Positions 55,901 through 64,000 of a stretch of DNA of 64,000 nt are shown piece by piece. How positions within the stretch are numbered: the first letter of the stretch is position 1; each line of letters begins with the position of its first letter. A program made the translations under genes and the position numbers. The DNA lies in the NCBI GenBank assembly GCA_963699305.1, contig OY969431.1:620001-684000 (forward strand). The letters are read 5' to 3'. The notes beneath the pieces were generated by a model, which searched no databases, was not told the DNA's origin, and saw nothing but the letters and a program-made list of their open reading frames with translations. Source of the stretch: JBGQAS01 sp963699305. GTDB lineage: Bacteria > Chloroflexota > Anaerolineae > Anaerolineales > Anaerolineaceae.

Positions 55901-57037
55901 TGGAATATTTAACGCAAATGCTATGGCAGCCAACATTTCCGTCATATCGGTAGCCGTAGCCAATCGGTGGCTTGCATTGTAGAGGTTTTCAGTTTCATCC
56001 AGTGAAACCTGGATCTGCTCCAACAATCCTTCTCGAGTAAAGGTATTTGAAAGAGCATCAGCTGAAATTTGTAGGGCACTGATCTCTTCCAATTCCCAAA
56101 TACGTTCAGGGTCTGTTGATTCAAAAGCGATGTAACTTGGTGTGGAGGTCGATTTTCCAGAGACAGCGATCCAAAGGATGGAATTCAAAGCGTTGTTTGT
56201 TAGATATTCTTTTTCTGATCCAGAAGCAATTTTTAGATCAGAGGTGACCCAGCTTTTTTCATGCAGACTCTCGGCCCATTTTGATAAGGTTCGAACCGGG
56301 ATACGCTGCAGTTTTGCACGATCAAATCCAACCTTCTCTTTAGGATTAATCCATTCATGCGTTTCCCGCCAATATGCACCCGATTCATCTTCCCTGATTT
56401 GTGAAAAATAAATCCTACTACAATCGATGGCTTCACCAAGCGATTTCAATACGGTTGACAACGCCCGTGTACCAAGATCCGTAAGAATCGCTACGGCTCT
56501 TGCAATGGCAGTCAGGGCGTTATCCCTCCGAATAATTGCTTGTTGAACCCGGGTACGTTCGGTTAGTTCATCTTGAACCTTTTGATATAATTGCGCATTT
56601 TCAATGGCCAAACCAAGTTGATTGGCAATTTCACTGACCAATTGCTTATCGTCATCCCGCCATTCTTCTTTCCCCTTGTCGTTGACGATCTCTATCGTTC
56701 CAGATTCCGTCTGCCGAATGGTAAACGGAGCGATTAGTTTTAAATTGCCATCTTCCGACTGTATGGTTTCAACTATTGGCTTGATTGAAGAAATACTGAG
56801 CCGACCTGTTGGAGTTTTAACCAGGTTTTCTTCCGGTTTATCAAAACCTCGTTTTGGATTGGCTGCAACAGGCTCCGCAGGGATTGCATTTGACTGCTCT
56901 AATCCAGCGTCGACAGGCTCTACAATAGGAGAAGGTGCCGGGTTTGCTTGTTCAACACCGTTACCTTGCGGAGTTTCTCCTTTTTGTATATCCTTAAAGA
57001 GATCATCCAGCCTTTCTTTAATTTGTTTTCTTGGCAT
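52953..57037 (-). CDS. Multi-GAF hybrid histidine kinase with two receiver domains, one frameshift
   Basis: A soluble sensor kinase of about 1,360 residues once a single missing base is restored. After a low-complexity Pro/Ala/Glu stretch (about 20-80) come several GAF or GAF-like domains (about 80-860). Next are HisKA with the phospho-acceptor His880 (MSHELRTPLN), an HATPase (NFVSNAIKF, DTGTGI, GTGLGLSISRSIV), and receiver 1 with DIMMPQRDGWSV. The frame then fails at 53397-53400; one more A gives DYLVKPFLQEDLFNAI and runs into receiver 2 (LIIDDDQEE, LDLFMPDIDGF), ending at 52953. Read literally, the second receiver would appear as a separate 124-residue protein. The start overlaps parA by 20 bases. 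Confidence 0.88.
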
Positions 57038-57803
57038 ACGTTATTATCTCCTGAGAAAGGGCGCGATATTGCATTGCAGCCCTACTCTTGGGCGAATGGA
57101 AGATGATTGGTAATCCTGCAATCTGGCTTTCCCTGAGTTTCGTATCCATTTCAATAATATTTTGAAAAACTCCCAGACCAAAGACTTGATGCAAATGATC
57201 GCTCATCGTGCGATGTATCTTGTTTCTCCCATCAAATTGGGTCATTAGGAGTCGATACGTTAAATTCGGATTATATTTTTCTCGAATCTCTTTGATCTGT
57301 GTCATCATGTTTCGCAGAGCATAGATTGAAAAATATTCTGCTTGAGTCGGCATGATTAATAAATCTGCGGCAACCAAAGCACTATAAGTCAATGCACCAA
57401 GATGCGGAGGACAATCAATTAAAACATAATCATATTTTTTTGCTTGAGCTCTTAAGACTTGCTGAAGTTTGTTTTTATAATCAGGAACTTCCGAAAGCTG
57501 TGCATCAACATCCAATATTCTTGCATTTGAAGGTACAAAATCAAGATTTGGGATGCCAGTCTCTGAAATCAATTCGACCAATTGAATAGAATCCGCAATA
57601 GCTTCAAATAGGGTTCGTTCAACTTTTTCGGGAGAAAAACCAAGAGCAATGGTCAGGTTTGCCTGAGTATCCAAATCAATTAATAATGTTTTATAACCAG
57701 CTTCGACTAATCCACCGCCCAAGGATAAGGTACTGGTCGTTTTTGCAACCCCGCCTTTTTCATTTGCAAGTGCGATTATGAAAGGTTTCTCGTTGAATGT
57801 CAT
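57018..57803 (-). CDS. ParA/MinD-type ATPase inside the sensory operon
   Basis: A 261-residue ATPase with the deviant Walker A ANEKGGVAKTTSTLSLG, Walker A' LIDLDTQANLT and Walker B YVLIDCPPHLG. It looks like the Soj/ParA branch but has no parB or parS nearby and no N-terminal helix-turn-helix. Such orphan ParA proteins can position cytoplasmic cargo such as chemosensory clusters. Here it lies between the Cache/GAF protein and the hybrid kinase, overlapping the latter, so it may distribute the sensor complexes in the cell. That role is inference from position; a chromosome-partition role is less likely. Confidence 0.88.
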   Translation of the reverse strand: MTFNEKPFIIALANEKGGVAKTTSTLSLGGGLVEAGYKTLLIDLDTQANLTIALGFSPEKVERTLFEAIADSIQLVELISETGIPNLDFVPSNARILDVDAQLSEVPDYKNKLQQVLRAQAKKYDYVLIDCPPHLGALTYSALVAADLLIMPTQAEYFSIYALRNMMTQIKEIREKYNPNLTYRLLMTQFDGRNKIHRTMSDHLHQVFGLGVFQNIIEMDTKLRESQIAGLPIIFHSPKSRAAMQYRALSQEIITYAKKTN

Positions 57804-57817
57804 CCGGCTACACTCGT

Positions 57818-60683
57818 TTACTTTTTACTTTCCTTGTTATCTTTGGGCTTTACAACAACCTCTGCATGAGAGGTTTTAAGCACTACGTTGCAATTCTTCC
57901 ATCGCTATCTTGATCATCTGTTGCGTATCTGTAGTTGATCGGATCTTGGATGAAATCTCCAATACTTTCCTTTCACGATCAGCACGGCGAACTGTTTGTT
58001 CAAACAAGCGGGCGGTTTCCAATGCAAGTCCTACTTGTTCTGCAACATTCGAAATTGTCGTTATCTCTTCTTCTGTCCACCCTTTAATAATTGCCATACT
58101 TTCCTTTAGTCTTATAGCGCCAATAACTTCACCGCGAATTTTAATGGGAACAACCATTCCATAGGGTTCATTTTCGGGCGCATTCTTGGAGGGTGGGATG
58201 ATGACAATCTCTCCAGATTTTATGGCTTTTTGAACTTCCGGTGAACGATCTCTTTCAGAAGCAATAACGCCTTGCTGTGTAAAAACATAACTTGGGAATG
58301 CATGCTCATCTAATTCTTTGACCCATTCCTGTTGCAGATATTGGCGATGAAGATTCTGTGCATCTTCCAACGCTTTCCTGGTTTCTTCGTACAACTGGTT
58401 GTTGATTAATGCGATAGAAATCTGGTCTGCCAGTGTCGCAAAGAGTTCGATATCTTCCTGGGTAAAGGCATTGGATTCTACTGATTGGACATCCAATGCT
58501 CCAATGACGTTTCCACCGGCAGAAAGGGGTAATGCCATTTCTGATCGGGTTTGAGGCAGATCAGGATTTGAAAAATATACAGCATCTTTACCTACATCAG
58601 TTGCAATCCTAGGTTTTCCTGCTCCAGTAACATATCCCACAATACCTACTTGACCGACTTCCAACCTATGTTGACGTGCAAGCATGCGTTTTCCGCCATC
58701 GCTATTGGCGGCACGGAGCACCGCGTATTGCTTTTGATTATCTAGAAGGAAAATACCAACATGATAGAAATTAAACCTGTTACTGATCAAGGTAACAATA
58801 GTATTCAACAATGTTTCAAGAGCTTGCGTTTGTGCAATACCACGTGCCACATCCGACACAGTTTGAAGCTGCCTGGATCGAAACACCAAACGTTCGTTTT
58901 GTTCCGCCAATTGCTTGGTTCTATCGCGAACACGGTCTTCCAATTGTGTGATGAATCCCTTTAACTGACCAGTCATCAAGTTGAATGTATTGCCCAGAGT
59001 TTCTATCTCGTCACGTGTATGGATGACAGCCTGCGCCTCCATGTCACCACCGGCAATCTTTTCAGCGACGCTTGTGAGCGAGAGAATGGGATTACTGATG
59101 AAAGTCGAGACAACCATCCCGATAATTCCGATCAGACCTGCGATTAATGTCGCTATTAGGCTCGAAGTCCTTAATTGTTGAACACGGACCTGGTCAATAA
59201 TGGATTGTTCCTCGACAAACACCAAATACCATGGCTGGCTGGTCAATCTAATAATGGCACCTGCTTCCTTATGGTTTTTATCATTCGGATGTAATTCGGC
59301 TACAAAATAAGGATTGGTTATAGCATCCCGTAAAGCAACTTCCAACTCAGGTAGATCTGTCGAAAGCTGATTCTCAGTTGAACTGGGCAACCGCCGCGAT
59401 ACTTGTAGATTCGAGATCTGGGTTGAATTCAAAGGTGTAATGGATTTATATAAAAGGCTGGGAGTCATTGCGTCACCCAGGCGTATGAAATATTCATCGA
59501 GCAGAATTGGGTATGAACGTTGACCAATCAGACTGATATATTTCTTCAGAATGGATTGAAGGACAAGCGCATCATACCGGATGCGAAGAACACCTATTAC
59601 ATTCAGCTGTTCGTTACGGATTGGTGCACTGAAATAGATATAAGAATCTCCATTAAGTGGGTTGAACTCTACGGGAGAGGCATACGCGAGACCGGTCAAC
59701 GTAGGCTGAAGGAAGTAATCCGCATTCCCTTCACGCGCGCCAATTTGAAGGGGATTTGTATCATAAATATTTACTCCGAGGGGGTTGAGAATTCCATATG
59801 AAGGAGTGAAGCCGGTGCTCTTAATTCTCAAAGAATTGACAGTGGAATTCAGATCGGTCTCTTCCTGACTACTTGCTCGATCCGCAGAAGGAAGATTAAT
59901 ATAGTTGGGAAAAACTTTAAGCGATGCTTCTTTTGAAATTGAATCCACATTAGAATTGAAAAAAGTATCAATCTCAGCTGCTACTTGCTGAGCAGCAAGG
60001 CGAAGTGCAGTATTAGCCTGTTGCTGAATTGCATTCTGTAAAATGATCGACTGAATTATGGAAATAAGGATTAAAGGAATGAGAGTGATTGCTAAAAATA
60101 TGGTAACCAGTTTAATTCGAAGACTGACAAGCGCTTGTCTTGTCAAGATTAATACAACATAAATCCCCAACAAAATCGCAAAGATGGTGTAAAAGAAGAT
60201 AATTGCTGCTTGAGAAGATATTTGGCTGGCAGTATTGAAGTTGCCTGTTAGTGACGTGATCAACGCACTTGCCAGCCCTGCGATTAAACCGATATTGCTT
60301 AATCGACCTTTTAATCCTACAGAGGATACAAGGATCGCAAAAACCAAGCTAACGATGGCCAGGGGAATCCAGGATTGAGCGATAAAATTAGCCGTAACGA
60401 TAAATGCAATTTCAAGGGCGAGTGCTAGACCTAATATTTTTATTTCGTTTGAGATTCTAGGCAATTGAAGTTGGGCAATCAATGAAATAATACCAATTAA
60501 TACAAAAATACCAGCCAAAACTATCGGCTGCCAACTTCCAGTTGCTAGCCCAATCACAAAGAATACGATCGTGACTAACCCTGAAAATAATGCAAAAAAA
60601 CGGACCACCCAATCAGAAATCTCAAATCGTTTGGGGGTTCCCGGGATATTTTCAGTCTTTGTTTCAGTAGATAAATTAGTCAT
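57818..60683 (-). CDS. Membrane sensor: multi-helix N terminus, Cache, HAMP and two GAF domains, one frameshift
   Basis: A signal-input protein of about 954 residues with no kinase or output domain. Residues of about 25-195 form six or so membrane helices. Another helix (about 200-220) leads to an extracytoplasmic Cache-like domain (about 225-510), a second helix (about 512-532), HAMP (ISNPILSLTSVAEKIAGGDME), and a coiled coil. A GAF domain with FNFYHVGIFLLDNQKQYAVLRAA follows, then a second GAF domain. The frame would stop at 57876, but removing one base at 57889-57892 gives ELNVVLKTSHAEVVVKPK, the tail expected by comparison with its paralogue, ending at 57818 and 14 bases before parA. It must pass its signal to a partner, probably the hybrid kinase. 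Confidence 0.86.
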
Positions 60684-60709
60684 TGGCTCTCTCCCGCTAC
60701 ATTGGCGGT

Positions 60710-62405
60710 TTATTTTTTTGGCGTGTGTAATTCGATTTGGACTTCAGAAAGCCCCAACGAACGCCCTAATTCTCCTGCAGTAGCTTTTAATATATCATCC
60801 ACAGATGTATAACTCTGTACTTTAGTGGTGATCTCTCTAACCAGGTGTTCGGTTGACGCTCGCTTTTGAGTGTCTTGAAGCAGCCTTGCGTTCTCCAACG
60901 ATAGAGCTAGACGATTGGCTACAGTATCAATGAAGTCATGCGTATCCGAGTCGATAGTGGATGAAGCATAATGTATATCGAGTACACCGATGATCTGCTC
61001 TCGGATCTTTACGGGAACAGCCACTATCGTCGTTTCCATTCCGCCTTCTCTTAAGTGGCGAATGACTGTTTCGCCCTTTATTAGTACTTCATTAACTTCT
61101 GGAGGATTCTTGATATTTTTTTCTTCTTTTTCCTGTGATATTCCATATGACGAGATTATTTCAGTTGTCTTGAGTAAGGAACCCCAAGCTTTTTCAGTAT
61201 ATATGGCTGAACTTGAAGTCAGTTCGTTAATCGTGGTTTGGAGTTCGCCCACAAGACGTGATCTTTCAATTCCAACCGCTAATTGATCAGCGATTGATTG
61301 CAAAATTCGAATATCTTCTGTCGTAAACGCAGATTCGAGTTTACTTTGAACATCCAAAGCCCCAATAATTAATGATCCGATTTTCAGAGGCAATGCCATT
61401 TCAGAACGTGTTTCAGGGAGTAGGGGATTTCGGAAATGGACCGCATCAACACCGACATCCAGCGCGATTCGAGCCTCTCCGGTGCCACACGTAAAGCCCA
61501 CAAGACCTTCCTGACCTGCGCGCAACCTGTGTTTTCGTTCGAGCAGTTTCTGACCAGCTTCTCCCGTTGCAGCTCTCAGTACGGCGTATTCTTTAAGTTC
61601 ATCCAATAAGAAAATCCCTACATGATAGAACCCGAATCGATCTTTAATTAGGTCGACGGTTTTAGTAAACAACGTTCTGGTATCTGTCTCAACTGCGATG
61701 TCACGGGCAATCTGACTTGCAAGTTCCAATTGCGCATTGCGTCGAGTAAGTTCTTCAGTATGTTGCGCTATAGTAGTCTCGCGAGAAGTAATCTCTTTCT
61801 CCAACTGGTTGGAAAGCCTTTTTTCTATTTCTACACTAAGTGAAAACCTGCGTACGATCCCATCGGATAATACAATAATTTCTACGAGAACCATGAGGTA
61901 GGCAACGATTCCAACCAACCAATCTGCCAGATTTCCCGGATTGATTGCCCGGTCAATGGGGATTATTTTTGTAAGGATTAAAATGCCGGTAGCGATAAGT
62001 AAAAGAAATGAAATGCCAGAGATGATTAGTGTCTGCCTTCGTTCTCCAAGCAATGCTACGATAAGGACGGCACCTAAAAAATAGATTCTTCCATCACCAG
62101 TGACCCCATTGGAGATTAATATTTGTCACTCCCAATAAGAAAAAGGCACTCACTAAACCATAAAACCGAATACGAAAATCAAGCTTACTAAGGAACGCCA
62201 AAGCAAGTTCGGCAACAAGGAAAATGGTAATGGGAATTATCTGAAGATATTTATTTTCTTGGATGAAAAAGATAACACGAATAATATATAGGACAGAGGC
62301 GGTTGCTGCTCCACTAAAGAGAGCATAAATTAAATATTGCTCCCGAACTTTCGTTAATTCATCTCTTGTGGATTGATTTTCCATATTCTGACGAGGTACT
62401 TTCAT
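60710..62405 (-). CDS. Membrane-bound GAF-domain sensor without output domain, one frameshift
   Basis: A protein of about 564 residues. The N terminus holds about six membrane helices. A coiled coil follows (IEKRLSNQLEKEITSRETTIAQHTEEL in part), then a GAF domain with FGFYHVGIFLLDELKEYAVLRAA and a second GAF domain. The literal frame from 62405 stops at 62094; removing one A at about 62116-62120 gives GVTNIISNGVTGDGRIYFLGAV and joins it to the downstream frame. Read literally, it would be split into a 103-residue membrane peptide and a 447-residue protein. It overlaps the upstream GAF gene by four bases and lies 26 bases before the Cache sensor, with which it shares the GAF pair. Confidence 0.85.
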
Positions 62406-63670
62406 TTTTCCTCACTTATGCTTTTTTCTGAGGGAGTGTTATCCAGAGAAGTGGCATGCAGATGGACTGATACTTTGCTTACTTCGGGCAATTGACTTAC
62501 TTCACGTGAGACCGTTTTAAGAATTTCCTCAACCGAAGAAACTTGCGCAAATTGAGCCATCAAATGGTTTAGGCGTTTCTCCAGTTGAGCTTTTCGACGC
62601 GTTTCCTCCAGGAGTTGTACACTGGATAAAATTGCTCCCAACGATTTACCCAATGTGACCAGGATTTCAAAATCATTTTCATCGAATGCTTTAGGTTGTT
62701 TACTTTCGACATTAATGATTCCCATTAACCTATCTTGGAAAATAATTGGGACAGCTATCTCAGAGTGTATCTCTTTGTCGATCGGAATAAACCGTGCATC
62801 ACCCTGAGTCTCGTTTAGCCGGATAGGTTGAAGCGTATTTGCAACAATTCCTACAACTCCTTCACCTTTTTTTACTCGAATCGCAGAAGTATCAATATTT
62901 TCGTAGCCAGTGGAAGTTCGAATGAATAAGGAGTCTTCCGAATCCAACATAAAGATCGAAATTTGTGATTGCGGTATTGCTTTGAAAAGATTATCCGAAG
63001 TTGCTTGAAGTGCTCTTCCCATTTCAGTGCTTGTAGTGACTGAGGAAGTGATATCGTAAAACACCTGGTTTTTTCGGAGCCGTTCAATATTCATTTTCAT
63101 TGAATTCGATACGGATAAGGCATACCCCACCTCGTTAGCGATTATTTCGAAAATTGAAATATCGTCCAGAGAGAATGTGGTTACGTCTTTTGAATAGATA
63201 TCCATCACTCCAATAACAATCCCATTGGATTCCATAGGGATAATCAATTCTGAGGTTGTTTCAGGAAGTAAAGAATTATTCGTATAAAGAGGATCGGTCT
63301 TGGTATCAGAAACGAGATAGTATTTATTTGTCGAAACCGCTTGACTAATCAATGATGGGTTATTGGTTTCAATCTTCGATCCACTCAATTTCATTTTTGT
63401 GCCAGTTTCACCTGAACCTGCTTCTAAAACTAGATTCTTTTTCTGTTCATCTAGAAGGAATATCGAAATATGATACAAACCAAAACGATCGCGTATTTGT
63501 GTAATTAAACGTGCAAGCGTTCCCTCTCCAGAAATACCGGTGGAAAGATTTCTTATCGCATCCATGGTCAGGCTGAGCTGGGATAATCGTGTTTTTAGCT
63601 CAGAATAATTCGCTTTTTCGGATGGGGCAATAGAACTTGGAGAAGAAATATTTACCTGGTTATCATCCAT
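62402..63670 (-). CDS. Soluble two-GAF-domain protein
   Basis: A 422-residue cytoplasmic protein with no membrane helix, kinase or DNA-binding domain. GAF 1 (about 45-185) carries FGLYHISIFLLDEQKKNLVLEAG, the same motif as the GAF domains of the downstream membrane sensors. GAF 2 (about 210-365) has a different character (QISIFMLDSEDSLFIRTSTGYE, KGEGVVGIVANTLQPIR). A short C-terminal helical and charged tail follows. It is second in the operon after a single-domain receiver, whose gene ends seven bases upstream, and is probably one component of a multi-protein sensor complex. Confidence 0.86.
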   Translation of the reverse strand: MDDNQVNISSPSSIAPSEKANYSELKTRLSQLSLTMDAIRNLSTGISGEGTLARLITQIRDRFGLYHISIFLLDEQKKNLVLEAGSGETGTKMKLSGSKIETNNPSLISQAVSTNKYYLVSDTKTDPLYTNNSLLPETTSELIIPMESNGIVIGVMDIYSKDVTTFSLDDISIFEIIANEVGYALSVSNSMKMNIERLRKNQVFYDITSSVTTSTEMGRALQATSDNLFKAIPQSQISIFMLDSEDSLFIRTSTGYENIDTSAIRVKKGEGVVGIVANTLQPIRLNETQGDARFIPIDKEIHSEIAVPIIFQDRLMGIINVESKQPKAFDENDFEILVTLGKSLGAILSSVQLLEETRRKAQLEKRLNHLMAQFAQVSSVEEILKTVSREVSQLPEVSKVSVHLHATSLDNTPSEKSISEEK

Positions 63671-63677
63671 AATCCAC

Positions 63678-64000
63678 CTATTTATTCAGATCCCAAACTT
63701 TTCCACCCGAAAGCATATTTTGGATTTGTTCCGGAAATTTATCGGGGTTTAACGGTTTTCCAATGAATCCATCAAAACCTGCCAATAATGCTTTATTCAT
63801 TTGTTCTTCGCTCGACAGGGCAGTGATTGCAATGATGGGGACTGAATTTAATCGATTTGAGTGACGGATTTTCTTAAGTGCTGCATATCCATCTTCATAG
63901 GGCAACATAATGTCCATTAATATTAGATCTATGGAAGGGATCGTATCTGCAAATTCCAACACTTCATATCCGGAAGTTTTCCAGTCACATTGAATATTAA
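63678..64000 (-). CDS. Response-regulator receiver domain protein, N terminus beyond the window
   Basis: The frame is open to the window edge. The visible part contains most of a receiver domain: the phospho-acceptor in LILMDIMLPYEDGYAAL, the conserved Thr region IIAITALSSEEQ, and Lys in GFIGKPLNPD. It ends right after the receiver, so either this is a single-domain regulator or the receiver is the C-terminal part of a larger protein starting upstream. A TTG at 63962 is not a credible start, since receiver sequence (GYEVLEF) continues upstream of it. It lies seven bases before the soluble GAF gene and is probably part of its operon. Confidence 0.85.
   Translation of the reverse strand, partial: NIQCDWKTSGYEVLEFADTIPSIDLILMDIMLPYEDGYAALKKIRHSNRLNSVPIIAITALSSEEQMNKALLAGFDGFIGKPLNPDKFPEQIQNMLSGGKVWDLNK

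Noticed and set aside
62094..62405. A separate 103-residue membrane protein
   Set aside because: It is the N-terminal membrane part of the GAF sensor that continues in the next frame after a one-base indel.
1..64000. CRISPR arrays, insertion sequences, integrases or prophage genes
   Set aside because: No regularly spaced direct repeats, transposase or integrase frames or terminal inverted repeats were seen anywhere in the window.

Overview
This window is a densely packed, moderately AT-rich bacterial chromosome segment with no phage, IS element or CRISPR array that I can see. The gene set fits an anaerobic member of the Chloroflexota, most likely class Anaerolineae: a fused transaldolase/glucose-6-phosphate isomerase, a SufR-SufT/SufCBDSU iron-sulfur system, a cytoplasmic group 3-type [NiFe] hydrogenase with NADH-dehydrogenase-like subunits, and very large multi-GAF sensor proteins. 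The taxonomic call is an inference from gene content; there is no rRNA in the window.

Layout. (1) 1-3.1 kb: 5'-truncated polyprenyl synthase, folE, and a convergent pteridine-reductase-like SDR/folB/folK operon. (2) 3.2-6.3 kb: copper operon csoR-copZ-copA behind a near-consensus promoter and a G/C-block operator. (3) 6.3-11.9 kb: pentose phosphate operon tkt-rpiB-tal/pgi plus a small AhpD-like protein. (4) 11.9-17.5 kb, minus strand: ROK sugar kinase, MFS transporter, GH31 glycosidase and an unknown tail-anchored protein. (5) 17.6-19.8 kb: serine-palmitoyltransferase-like enzyme converging on a DegV protein. (6) 19.8-28.1 kb: sufR-sufT and a UroD-like gene opposite a sufC-B-D-(unknown)-S-U operon. 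(7) 28.1-29.5 kb: PIG-L deacetylase and methyltransferase. (8) 29.6-47.9 kb: about 18 kb on the minus strand devoted to a hydrogenase: signalling module (two DRTGG proteins, CBS-ATPase, PHP, HATPase), HndABC-like diaphorase, a second NuoE/NuoF pair, a NuoG-like subunit, the [NiFe] small and large subunits, protease and hypABFCDE. (9) 48.0-50.3 kb, plus strand: hisS, tRNA-His(GTG), and a response regulator. (10) 50.3-64.0 kb, minus strand: a sensory operon (REC, soluble GAF protein, membrane GAF protein, Cache/HAMP/GAF protein, ParA-type ATPase, multi-GAF hybrid histidine kinase, a threonine-synthase/REC fusion, and an EamA exporter).

How they work together. The hydrogenase block contains two NAD(P)H-oxidising flavoprotein modules, one of the bifurcating HndABC/HydBC type, attached to a [NiFe] core and not to an [FeFe] HydA/HndD. 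This suggests a soluble electron-bifurcating hydrogenase linking NAD(P)H, ferredoxin and H2, supplied with clusters by the suf system. Regions 9 and 10 form an extensive signalling locus whose only obvious DNA-binding output is the convergent response regulator.

Caution on sequence quality. Eight otherwise intact genes (copA, tal/pgi, GH31, ROK kinase, PIG-L, hybrid kinase, Cache-GAF protein, membrane-GAF protein) are each broken by one single-base indel, mostly in or beside short homopolymers. The downstream frame resumes perfect family similarity in every case. I annotate each as one gene and suspect residual sequencing or assembly error before real decay.
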